From positions 6,064,501 through 6,128,500 of the forward strand of contig OX465282.1 in assembly GCA_949987705.1 (NCBI GenBank): DNA of 64,000 nt, read 5' to 3'. Each line of letters starts with the position of its first letter. Position 1 is the stretch's first letter. This DNA is from Thereva unica. Its lineage: Eukaryota; Arthropoda; Insecta; Diptera; Therevidae. The notes under the pieces were generated by a model. It saw only the letters and a list, made by a program, of their open reading frames with translations, had not been told where the DNA came from and did no database searches. Both the position numbers and the translations under genes were made by a program. Shown in pieces: positions 1 to 10,166 of this stretch.

Positions 1-399
1 GGATGTTTGAGAACGATTTGGTGAGTTGTTAAGCGCAAACTTCAGGGAGTTGTAAAAGTGTAAATCTCTAGTGGATAGGATGGAAATATTCTAGGAATTT
101 TTATGGCGTTGAACTTCTTGTAATTTTGATATCGCTCAAAACTCGTGATTAAAGGAGGATTTTCTCACGTCGGGTTCTAATTAGCAAGGATTTAATAAAA
201 CGGCTGGTCAAGATTTTATTAATGATTGCTTTGCTACTGGAGACTTCAAGCCAAGATCAATTAGACGCTGTGAAGATATTAATGATGATTGTGGCCGGTT
301 TTAGTTCACAATATGGATGCCATCCCTACACAGCCTGGGTCCTAGAACAAACTTTTATAGGACAAACATTGAGCGCACTCTTAATATCGTTCTCACTTA

Positions 400-1240
400 C
401 GAGGGCGGTCCGATAAGTACTTAGCCTTTGATTTATTTCTCAACATAATCGTCTTTTAGCTCGATACACTTGACACAACGATGCTCCTACTCCTTTAACC
501 CGTCCGAAAAATACGTTTTCTGGAGGCTTGCAAAGTATACCTCCGTGGCGGCGATAAAACCTCCTCATTGGACTCAAATTTCTGCCCGGCGAGTGACTTT
601 TTTAAGTTTGGAAACAAAAGGAAGTCGCACGGGGCCAAATCTGGAGAATACAGTCGGACAGCAGTTCGTAGCCTAATTCGACCAATTTGACCGTGACGAC
701 GGCGGAGGTGTGAGCCGGTGCGTTGTCATGGTGGAAGAGCACTTAGTTCTTCGCCAAATGGGGCCATTTTTTGCAATTCGGCGTCGAATCGGCCCAATAA
801 TTCGGCATAGTAAAACCCTCTGACCATTTTTTTCTTCTCCAGGTAGTCGATGTAGATCACACCTTGTCAATCCCAGAAAACGGTGGCCATCGCCTTTCCG
901 GCCGTTAGGACAGTCTTCGCTTTCTCCGGAGAACGTTCCCCGCCGGGTGAAATCCACTGTTTCGACTGTCCCTTGGTCTCTGGTGTGTGCCAGTGTATCC
1001 ATGTTTCGTCGACGGTCACGAAACGACGTAGAAACTCCTTCGGATTGCGCTTAAACAGCGTCAAACACTGCTCTGAAGTGGTCTTCGGATCCCTTGTTGT
1101 CCGGAGTGAGTAAACCCGGCACCCATCGCGCCGATAGCTTTCTAATGCCCAATATTTCATGCAGGATATGACCCACGCGGTCTTTTGAGATGCCTACTGT
1201 CTCAGCTATCTCGCGCACCTTCAATCGGCGGTTTTCCAAT
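400..1240 (-). pseudogene. mariner (irritans-type) transposase remnant
   Basis: A Tc1/mariner DNA transposon, decayed. Read on the minus strand, the codons run from a helix-turn-helix part (motif VGISKDRVGHILHEIL) and the mariner linker signature WVPGLLTPDNK at about 1085-1130, through the first catalytic Asp in VDETWIHWHTPETK, a second in HDNAPAH near 730, and a third in YSPDLAPCDFL near 650, to a C-terminus ending CVKCIELKDDYVE near 440. All three Asp of the DD34D triad can still be read, but across several frameshifts, with a stop in the C-terminal part. The first roughly 80 residues are missing. The right-hand terminus at 400-420 (starting CGAGGGCGGTCCG after a TA) looks like an irritans-type terminal repeat; I see no matching terminus beyond 1240, where instead a 22-nt unit (gttttccaataaaagagaag...) is duplicated. 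Not functional. Confidence 0.85.
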
Positions 1241-1528
1241 AAAAGAGAAGATACCCGCCGAAACGTTTTCCAATAAAAGAGAAGATGCCGCGGGAACTGG
1301 ATTTATTGGTCCTCTAATCGGCTCTTGAGGTGGATTTGATGAGCACAATCAAGGGATGGTTAGGTGTAGAGCTGCCTCCATAGACCAGAATCACGTTTTG
1401 CTTTCTACCGAGTCTATCTAAGTCAGCTGTGCTTCGCTCGTATGATCATTGAATCTAAAGGTTCTATAAAGGTTCGGGGTTTATTGTCTTGCGGCCTTCT
1501 GGATCGCCAGCACTTCTGGTTGAAAAAA

Positions 1529-1633
1529 GGGTGAGTTCCAAAATGCATCACTGAGGTATAAGAATTCACCAGTTTGGAAGTCTGTAGCTGAATTTTGCTG
1601 TGATACCACTGTGATGCATTTCGGAACTCACCC
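1529..1633. repeat. Short imperfect hairpin
   Basis: Arms 1529-1551 and 1611-1633 are reverse complements at 22 of 23 positions (gggtgagttccaaaatgcat and its mate), with further weak pairing inside the loop. It lies between the mariner remnant and a LINE-B fragment. It could be a small foldback element or a pre-miRNA-like hairpin; no TSD is visible. Confidence 0.5.
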
Positions 1634-1899
1634 ATACTAGCGTGACCCGGGAGGTGTTAGGGCAGTGAACTCTACATACCCCAGTTTCCATGCCATCTGA
1701 CGAAATTCTTCAGGATATCTCCATTCCTCAACTCCCTTTTTCCACGTATTACAACGGCGAATACCTTCCTGAATGTCAATCTAGAGGAAAGAGAGGGTAG
1801 GAAGTCGAAGATGTTACTCTGACTGTAACGTTTTGACGTCCCAGCCCCAGGCGTTAGCTGGCATGTTGTCATGGCCGCTATTGTGCCTATTATATGTAC

Positions 1900-2320
1900 C
1901 TGATTTTGTGGTATTATAGGTCCTGTTCATCGTTGGCCATCACACCAGCTGGTCCTACATAAGGTACCACTGCTGTATACACCTACAGGGCCATGTTTGA
2001 TTTGAAATACCACCTCTTGTCGAAAGCCCTTTTACAGGCGTAGAAAGCTATGCAGACTTTGTTTACCCTTTACTCGTTATTCGACTTTCGTTCGTTCGAG
2101 TTTTGGGTTCATGATTAGAACTAAAAATGTCACCTTGAAGGATAGAATGAGGGTATGCTCATCTAAACAATGGAGAAGTTAAAAGTGGGTATTTTTGTTT
2201 TCCCAGTGAATAGCGTTTCCTCAGTTTTACATGGGTTGATTTCAAGACTGCAGTCTTCTACACCCCAGCTGCTATCTCAGTTTGGGTTTTCGAGTTTGGA
2301 AACATTCTTAACATCATTCT
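1900..2320 (-). pseudogene. LINE-B reverse transcriptase fragment
   Basis: The minus strand reads a degraded C-terminal piece of a non-LTR reverse transcriptase: a segment like NPCKTEETLFTGKTKIPTF near 2170-2250, then VCIAFYACKRAF near 2030-2060, and a trace of the 'YTAVV' segment that follows the palm. The same order (KTELMLFTRKTKIPTF, then KICIDFYACK) is found on the plus strand at about 17.0-17.2 kb, so the two are copies of one family. In R1/I/LOA-type LINEs this part follows the catalytic YADD block. Several stops and frameshifts make it non-coding. The boundaries are approximate. Confidence 0.6.
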
Positions 2321-2429
2321 CGATAGGCCGTAGCTGCGTTTGCTACTACCTTAGCTGTACTTCTGTAGTTGTATGCCATGGTCGTTTGTCTAAACTCGCA
2401 TGTTAACGTTGTAGTCCGTTGGAAGAACC

Positions 2430-2870
2430 TAGACTGGGTGCCCCAAAAAGCCAACCTTGGATTTGCCATTCACAAAAAATCAAAATTCGAACTAAACGTT
2501 GCCGTTAAAAACAAGTCGTCCCAGCATCTGCATGGCAGTACTCCGGGCCTTAAGATGGGAGCTGGCTCGACGGGTGGGGTAAGACTCCGGAGATCCTTCC
2601 TTAAATTCGTGGTTCTATTTCATCTGAGCTACTTGACATTTTGAAAAAACTTCGTGACTAAAAACTATCTGGGCACAGAACACCGATTGATCCAAAAAAG
2701 ACGTGCTCCTGTGTGGACAAAAGTTTCATTTTGCTTGCAAACTGGTTGTGCGCTTGATTATTTGGCACTGCAAATCAGTCGAATCCACAAAATATTTAAA
2801 TTCGTTAATTGAAGATATCTGCCTACTAAGCAATAGAGTACACACAAAATCGTCTAAATATATTTAAGGG
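2430..2870. other. No recognised gene
   Basis: Open frames here are short and unlike any family I recognise. A segment near 2436-2466 weakly resembles 6364-6394, too little to call a repeat. Confidence 0.4.
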
Positions 2871-3068
2871 CGTGTATCCGAACGTGATCAATTACTGAGT
2901 TTCCATGCAGAGTTTACCCTGAGTTAATTCAGAGTCAGCACCCATTACCGAGTTTCCATGAAATTTCAACCAGAGTTGAACCCGAGTTATACGTTATGAA
3001 AATAGACACAGTTACGAGTTTTCTTTAAAAAATTTCAACTCTGCTCGACTCAACGAAAATGGGTAGGT

Positions 3069-3550
3069 TTTTTTTTTTTATGTGATAGACTAGAGTCATA
3101 GGGAAAGCCCCTTTGTACTGTTCGACCACCTATTTTTTTCGTATAGAATGTCGAACAGCAGCTCTAGCCGGAAGATAGAGAGTAGAAAGAGACAGAGAAG
3201 TAGGAAGGAGCTGCCACAACCTAGCCGCGATATTTTTTTTTTTATTCCACCTACTTCCAACCATTTCGCGACTCTGGCAATGGGGCATTTGAGAAACAAC
3301 TCGCTGGAGTGTTATGCCTCCTAAAACGAGTTGAATCTCATCAGCCAACCGATGACATGCGCTTGGTGGAGCGGGGAAAGACCAGCGAAGGCTATGACAG
3401 GAGGAATCAGGAATGTAAAGAGGGGAGAAGAAAGAAGGAAATTTATGTAGGTGGGAAATTGGGAAAGGCTGGGACCGTGGCACCGCCGGGAATCGAACCC
3501 GGGACCTCTGGGATAGTAGTCAAGCGCCTTACCTCTAGACCACCGAGGCC
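3069..3550 (-). mobile_element. tRNA-derived SINE with LINE-A-like 3' tail
   Basis: On the minus strand the element starts with a tRNA-like head (3550 to 3478), continues through an unrelated body rich in TTCC/CTTT, and ends in a poly(A) run (poly-T on plus, from 3069). The last 60 bases before the poly(A), around aacagtacaaaggggctttc, match in layout the 3' end of LINE-A (agtacaaagggttacaccta followed by catataaaa). SINEs of this design are transcribed from the internal Pol III promoter and mobilised by the LINE whose 3' end they mimic. A second, headless copy of the tail lies at about 8200-8340. Confidence 0.75.
3478..3550 (-). tRNA. tRNA-like head of SINE (not a functional tRNA)
   Basis: The 73-nt minus-strand segment begins GGCCTCGGTGGTCTAGAGG (A-box-like) and contains GGTTCGATTCC, a perfect Pol III B box, inside a perfect 5-bp T stem (CCGGG/CCCGG). 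Acceptor pairing is 6 of 7. The anticodon stem pairs poorly, so this is a SINE promoter rather than a tRNA gene. Confidence 0.7.
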
Positions 3551-4157
3551 CCGGTTGGACAGAGTTTATGCAAACAATTGGCAAAGCTACAAAAAGAGCA
3601 AATGTCGCGCCTCGCTTGGACGTCAGAGGCTTTGTATTTAATAATTACTTTTAAAGAAAAATCTATAATAAAATTTATTGTACACAGGATGAAAACTCAG
3701 AAATGGAAACGAATAGAGTTAATTCGTTGAGTTGAAGTGTCATTTCAACTCAACCACAATTCAACAATGGAAACTTGGTACATGGAAACGCGCGTTGAGT
3801 TAATTTTCGGTAAATCCAAGAAAACTTCACGAAACACGTCGGGTTAAGCCGGGTTTTGCATATTTCAACGATGCACGATGTTTGCTGCACGGAGTCCCGA
3901 CGTAAAATTACTTATTTGTCACTTCGAACCAGAACCGTCATGGAAACAGCATCGAGTTAACTTGAGGAGAAAAGCCTTCTGTAAACTCAACGAATACTTT
4001 ATTCCGGCTCATACATTAGTCCGGCTAAATACAGGAAATATCAAATTACCCTTCGCCTACGACAGGGGATTCCCAACGTACATGGAGTGTACGGGGATTA
4101 CCCTCACGGCTAATTATATTGCATGTCAAACAAACTACTGAGTCAGTTAAACAAAGT

Positions 4158-4309
4158 ATTCAGGCCAATTCTAAGCTACGCTGGATTGATTCCGCTGGAA
4201 TATTCTTACATCGCTAGCATACATTCCGCTGTAACGGAGAGTATTTTCGAAATTACAATGTATGGTACTATGTATGAAAATTCCAGTGTAGTTTAGAATT
4301 GGCCTGAAT
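4158..4309. mobile_element. MITE, about 150 bp, TTCAGGCCAATTCTAA termini
   Basis: The left end ttcaggccaattctaagcta at 4159 is the reverse complement of the right end ending at 4308, with 24 of 26 positions agreeing. No coding capacity. The CAGG start recalls hAT-type termini, but the flanking 8 bases do not match, so the superfamily is open. Confidence 0.6.
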
Positions 4310-4403
4310 TGGCTCTTATTAAATGGTTGTTTTCATATAACACTTCATAAATTTATAAACATAACTACTTAGAACAAGATCGATGATTTTTTTGTAGTCC
4401 CGC

Positions 4404-4427
4404 CAATCCCGCGGATCCGCGGGATTG
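4404..4427. repeat. Perfect 24-nt palindrome (CAATCCCGCGGA...)
   Basis: Twelve bases followed exactly by their reverse complement, centred on GGATCC. It is the first of a cluster built on the word ATCCCGC and its complement GCGGGAT. Confidence 0.85.
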
Positions 4428-4436
4428 TTGACCTGG

Positions 4437-4456
4437 ATCCCGCAAGCTTGCGGGAT
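4437..4456. repeat. Perfect 20-nt palindrome ATCCCGCAAGCTTGCGGGAT
   Basis: Exact self-complement centred on AAGCTT, nine bases after the previous palindrome. A further gcgggattgg occurs at about 4469. The GC-rich cluster stands out against its AT-rich surroundings. Confidence 0.85.
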
Positions 4457-4523
4457 TGAGATTTTGATGCGGGATTGGATTCCCTAAGCATGACACTTGA
4501 AAAAACTTTAATTGTTTGTCAAA

Positions 4524-4690
4524 AAAAACCCACCCTGGTACCACGACCTTTTTTTTCCTTACAAGTAGACCTCTCAGGGCTCACAACACGTACACCAGAT
4601 CTCCGCGTCTCTATACCGCTCATCTCACTAATTAGCCCTTCAGTTCAATCCTGGACCAAGAGCCGCGATATGGGGACCAGCTAACAATAG
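4524..4690 (+). repeat. Dispersed repeat, unknown family, copy 1
   Basis: This segment is homologous to the minus strand of 7410-7618. The two share an exact 20-mer (aaaaacccaccctggtacca at 4524-4543), then align through acaacacgtacaccagatct and the block catctcactaattagccc... to about 4690. The second copy carries an extra 30-40 bases in the middle. Reading frames are open but not recognisable. Confidence 0.65.
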
Positions 4691-6350
4691 TGGTTCTGCT
4701 ATCTTACCACTTACTTACCTTCCAATTTTTTCGAAACACGAGAGGAGACGATGTTATTAAATAATTTAACATTCATATTGAACAAAAAATTGCAATAAAA
4801 TAAATGCGCCTAAACAAATTTAATAAAACAAGAACCTATCGGTTTTCTTTTCACCAAGGTACAAGCGTTTTTCTTTCCAAAATAAATTATAAATAAAAAA
4901 AAAACATTTCTACTGCAATAAAAAAAGGATATTGATTTTGCAGGTTTACAACAAGCCCTCATAGAGTAAAATATTCAAGAAACGACCCAACAAATCTGTG
5001 TCAACATAAAACGTAAAGTAAGATTGAGGAATTTGTCGAGCCTTTTTTTTCATCAGGTGCCATCCTTCCTTCCTTCCTTCCAAAAAAAAAAAAAATATCC
5101 TTTTTCGATTTTATACGAACAGAAAAAAAGTTTGTCACAATTTTCATATTTTATAAAGTCGAAGGTGCATGAATAGTTAATACCGAATCGATATTTGCTA
5201 GAATATTATTTTTTTCTGTCCTTGTTGGGAGAAGAGTCCTTTTTTCAGGCCACTTTTTTGTCTCTAGACAATTTTGTGAGATATTTATATAAATAAAAAA
5301 AAGATAAAATTTCACTTTGATGATTTTGACAAAAACTTTGCCCTGCAGTTTATCTCACTTGTGTAGAAACTTTTCTTTTGGCTTCAACTTTTGGCAAAGG
5401 GTCGACCCTTTTCAATTTTGTCCTTTTTTTGTTGTTTTTTTTTCTGTGTCTATTTTTTCTTCTAAAATGTCTACTTTAATTTTTAGATACCCCCACCCCC
5501 ACCTTGGTAAGACAATAATGTGATGAAAATTGCTTTTGTCACAAAGTTTGATTACGAGATTTCTACCAGATTTATCTTAAAGATCTTTCTCTGGAAAATA
5601 AAGAAAAAACACAAAAATTCAAAACCAGGAAAGAAGCAGGGCAAAAAAGGGCCCACAGCAAAAAAAAGGTGAAAAGTTCAAATCGCTTAACTTTTCCCTA
5701 AACTCATTTTAACACAATAAGATAAAAAAAAATTAAATTTTATCCGAGGCTGTTTCTGTTCTGTTTAAAGCGGCTTTAAAAAAATAAATTTAAATTGTTT
5801 TTGTTGTTGTAAAAAATTTATGTTGATGAGGAGTTAAAATGCTGAAGAGTGGAGGGGGTTGGTGGTGATAGCCCTTTTTGTAACCGCTGTGATATTCTTT
5901 CTTCAACGCCTCCCCCACCACCACCCTTTGACTAATTAGTCCGTCGTTTTTTAATTAGGGTTTTATTATAATAGCCTTGGTGGTGGTCTCTGTCGTCTGC
6001 AATGGTCGCGCTTTGAGTGATGAATGAATTGTGGTTGATATACATTCAGCTTAAGATAGAAAGATTTATTGAAGTAGAAGAAGATTTGATCATAAACAGT
6101 TCGTGCAATTTTGTAGATTCAAATGGGAAAAGCTGGCACCAATGTGAATTTTTCTATTAGCAAACATTTATTCATCACAGACGATTATCATATTTTTTAT
6201 GTGAAAAGAGTCTCTTTGAACTGCCGTGACTGTTCTATGATTAAGTCGCACAGAAAGCTCTGATAAGAAAGACAATAGCTAGAAAAGCAAAAGAACGTTG
6301 TATTGGTAGCCGGCACAAATAAGATTTTGAATCCAGGAAAACGCTTTTAC
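4690..6350. other. AT-rich stretch without recognised gene
   Basis: Long poly-A and poly-T runs, a ccttccttcctt microsatellite near 5070, and no open frame with a recognisable domain. Confidence 0.5.
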
Positions 6351-7410
6351 GTACACCTTGAGGCTGGTTGCCCCAAGAAGCCAACCTCAGATGCACATAC
6401 AAAATACAAAAAACCGTACAAAGCAAAGTCTTAAAAAACATACACCTAAAAAAAACCGGAAGGCGGTATTCCCAGACGTTAAAATACAAGGGTCGTGGGT
6501 GGCTGACACTCCGGAAGTACCACAAGGACAACGGCATCACCACTTACCTACTTAGGAACGCCCTCATCAGGAAGGACGCAGAGACCTAGGTCAAAACGTA
6601 GGGCACCTGAAACAACATTCCCGAGGTTAAGGTTGTTGCCCGCTGCTATGCCAAATCAAAAAAAAAACATAAGCAATAGGGTAAGTAACAACATCCCGTC
6701 CTGGTATCAGTTCGCGTTTCTCTGTACCCTGAGCGCGGCCCAAAGCACCTAGATAGTATCGGGATCCGTAATACCAGGGTCATGCTTACTTCCTTAACTG
6801 AGGACGGCATCTCCTCCCGAAATCTCGACACCTCTAGTCAATATTCTCGCTCCCAGGCTGTCCGCGAAGCGGGCTCCACAATAGGGTAGCTCCTCTTCTA
6901 ATTGTCGTTCCTCCAGATACAAAGAGTGTGATTTGCAAACAAGCCCTTGATTGAAACTACTCCACCAAAATTTTATTTTTTTGTTTTTTTTTTATTCCCC
7001 CTTAACTAACTTATAACAATAACCGGGGCTCGGCAAAAACTCAACTCCTCACGTCTGGTCACGTCAGTCCCCAACCAAAAAACAAACAAAACTCTCAATT
7101 TTTCTCCGTCCCATCGTTTATTTAGGGTATCTTTTCGTCAAGAACACATCCCACGGGCTCGAACAGTGGCAGAGCCAAAACTGAAAGTCCGAGTTCCGTC
7201 GTGGAGATTAGGATAGACTGAGGTCGAAGCTGTAAGCCCCCTATCACCTGGATGAATAGGCCACGACCGAACAGAACAGTAGGACAGTAGTAATCCTGCC
7301 TGCAGCCGCCTGAAGGAAACATTTGAGCTAAGGTACCAAGTTCATCTATAGGAACATTGTACATAACTTGTATGACCGAGGCTCAGACGTGTGAATATTA
7401 TCCATCTGTA
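6350..7410. other. No recognised gene
   Basis: Moderately GC-balanced, repeat-like sequence with short open frames on both strands (for example 7122-7364 minus). No motif could be assigned. It probably belongs to the same unknown element as the repeat at 7410-7618, which it adjoins on that element's 3' side. Confidence 0.3.
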
Positions 7411-7618
7411 AGAACTAAGGAACCTAGTCCTTATAGCGCGACTCGGGGTCCCGAATTGCCTGAATGACTCATTAGTGTGATGAACGTTACTTGAACCCCA
7501 TCTTGTCACCATTAAGGCTGCCTAGAGACGCCTAGATCAGGTGTACCTGTTGTGAACTCGGAAATCTCTGAAGTCTTATTGTAAGAAAGAAAACGTTCTG
7601 GTACCAGGGTGGGTTTTT
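7410..7618 (-). repeat. Dispersed repeat, unknown family, copy 2
   Basis: Inverted copy of 4524-4690, starting with the exact 20-mer at 7599-7618 and continuing leftward. Relative to copy 1 it has an insertion of roughly 35 bases around 7500-7535. No coding motif recognised. Confidence 0.65.
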
Positions 7619-8199
7619 CCCAGACGGATTCATTGGCTGATTCTCGATCCGCAACCCCAACCTGATGGAGATGATGCCGTATCATCTTTCACTGTCAATG
7701 AATCTACTACAATATTCACGTAATGACGCTTTTAACTCCACATGGATGCCAAGTAAGTGAATGAAGTAAGAGAGATATATACCCCGTATATGAAAATGTA
7801 GGCTCAACCCAGTCGATATTGTATGCTGTAGTTGAAATTTCAAATCAACTTCAAGCTAAGCAATTTTTCAACCTAATCAAGGTACGAGGTAATAGGCAGC
7901 TCAGCCTTCAAAGCCTACGAAGATGTAAAGAGCAGCAGCTAGTTGAACATTGCTGTATATCATCCGCGCAGTGCATCAAGTGCACCTCAGTTTTATAAAG
8001 GCCTTACCCAGGTATGGAGGTTTAGCCAGGTTCGGGCTTTCTTTTTATTCCATACTCAATTAACCAAAATAAAGCAACAAGAGAAAATATTAAAAATGGC
8101 AGAGGGCTATTAGCGTCAGCTCGACCTCGTTCGGCATGGAGCTTTCAGCCTCACCTGATGTCACACTAGTCTGCCAGCATCGACCTAAGTCCCTATACT

Positions 8200-8340
8200 A
8201 AGGCAGTTCCTTGCTTTATTTCTCTTTCTCTCTTCCCTATCCTCCGACTACACCTAGCTGTTCAACATTGCACTCTATACGAAAAAAAATAGATTGTCGA
8301 CAGTGCAAAGGGGGTTCCCCTGAGCCTCTGGTGACATCTA
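8200..8340 (+). mobile_element. 3' fragment of the tRNA-derived SINE
   Basis: Plus-strand match to the 3' part of the SINE at 3069-3550: a gcagttccttgcttta stretch, the pyrimidine-rich body, ctatacgaaaaaaaatag, then gacagtgcaaagggggttcc. The tRNA head is absent and no poly(A) remains. Confidence 0.6.
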
Positions 8341-10150
8341 TGCCATTTGGGCAAGATTCACTATAGGCGAAGGGATTTGCCGAAAGACTAGTTGAATATG
8401 CCATTCCCCTACTATCACCAACAGAACGAAACCAATCAACTACAGAGTGAGAGAGCCAAGGGACAAACCATCACGCTTTACAGCGACTCATACCCGATAA
8501 AATCATCCACATGTCGTTCGCCTCGCAAGATGGGTATCGCCAAATACAGACTTTTAACCTAGAAATAACTAATACACCAGACAGGCCTAACGTATTGTCG
8601 TGATCAAACACAGAGGTCATGGAAACGAACGATATGTTTGCATTTGAAGCAGAGCTTCCTCGAGAAACTCCAACGACGGTGCGTTAAAGACAAATAAATG
8701 ATCGAGAAGTGAAGAAGAAGAATTCGAAGAAGAACGTCACTTAGAGCCATGTTGGACCAAGAGTTCAGAACTGGAAGGAAATTATGTTGAATAATAAAAA
8801 ACAATCGAACCAATTCAAGAACTGAGTTACTATGATGCATAACATTATCATTTGGTGCTGATGTTAAAAATGATCATTATCTGCTATTACATTACCTTCG
8901 TTTCAAGGAGAAATTGTCGTGCAATTCTTTAATTTTTGATTACTTAAATTAATCAGGATATAAATTAACACCATTAACGAAATTAGTCATTTGCGCTAGA
9001 AACTTTTATTGGATATATATCTCACTAATACCAAAATAACATTCTTCTCCCCTGTGGAAATTGTGGGAAAAAAACTCCATCCAATCTGAAAAGGGGGATT
9101 AATTCATCAGCAAATCTGGGTAGGGTAAGTACAGATTTTCTAAAGTCTCCCCATTAAGACGACAAGCTCCACCCTCCCCCATCTAGGAGTTAATAGAGTT
9201 TACCTATAATAAACGTAATTTTGTAGCGCCGAATACCAGCCCAAATCGAAAAATGCCTAGATATCTCCCCCCTCCACCCTAAATTTTTTTTTCTTCTTTA
9301 TATAATCCCCAAAAAATATCATCAATTTCGTGGGTAATACCTTAGTGTGCCGCAGACTTATCTTAAAAACCTTTAATTTTCCTCCCTGTTACTTTCTTCA
9401 TTTCCAACAATTTATCTGGATATAGAGAAAAAGCCGGGAAAAAAATCGTTTATCCCCAGGACACATTCATAAAGTTTCTGCGGGGCATATGTATGTGGAA
9501 AAGGAAAATACCTGTGTCATTGAACCCTTAACAATCCTTGCAGCTTTTCGTGTTATATTTCTATATACCGATTTCCGCCCCCTTTTCTAATCATAGAAGA
9601 AGAAGCGGAATTCATGCGTACGTTTTCCTTCGTGTGTGTATATATATTTTTTGTTTCCCTACTTTCTTTTGATAAATCCCCTTCAAAGTTTGAAATTTGT
9701 GTGATATTCTTATATCCCCCCTCCTCCTGTATTTTTTTTTGGAAGGTAGCACAATGCTAGGGGAGAACTTCTGAAGTAATCTTGGCGATAAAGAAAAATA
9801 AATATTTGTCCAACCCCCAGTCCAAAATACTTTCTTCTTTTTTTTATTAGTGTCGTTTTGGTTTTATAGTTTTTGATTTGATTTGAAATGAATTCGGTAG
9901 GGTAGAGGGGAGGCAGCTTTAAAAGATAAAATGTCGATGGGTTTTGTGTCGTGCAACCGTGCTTATACTGTGACGTCTTGTTGTACTGAAAGGGGTTGGC
10001 TTCGTTATTGGAAATGATCACTAACTGATCTTGTTGAAAGATCTTGCTGATCTTACTTTCTACACAATTTGTATTGATCACAAAACAAACTAAGTTCGAT
10101 ATCTAATCTCAATCTGTCTTTCTACGCGATCAGAATTATGATTTTGAAGG
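8340..10150. other. AT-rich intergenic/intronic stretch
   Basis: Short open frames only, poly-T runs and pyrimidine-rich patches. I see no domain or RNA gene. Confidence 0.45.
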
Positions 10151-10166
10151 TATGACTGATTGCATT

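Larger units (their letters stand above)
2880..3960. repeat. Foldback-like sequence rich in GAGTTTCCAT motifs, split by a SINE
   Basis: Left of the SINE the motif gagtttccatg occurs at about 2901 and 2949, together with repeated gagttga/gttaattc words. Right of it the reverse complement (catggaaac, caatggaaac, gttaattcgttgag) recurs at about 3705, 3763, 3781 and 3940. The words on the two sides are inverted relative to each other, as if a foldback element had been split by the SINE at 3069-3550. Divergence is high and no terminus can be fixed. Confidence 0.35.

Noticed and set aside
828..850. Pyrimidine tract followed by CCAG|GTAG, resembling a recursive splice site
   Set aside because: It lies within mariner coding sequence (the lysine-rich EKKK codons on the other strand), so the tract is explained by the transposase.
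2436..2640. Repeat relation between 2436-2640 and 6364-6520
   Set aside because: Only about 30 bases align convincingly; the rest is low-complexity similarity.
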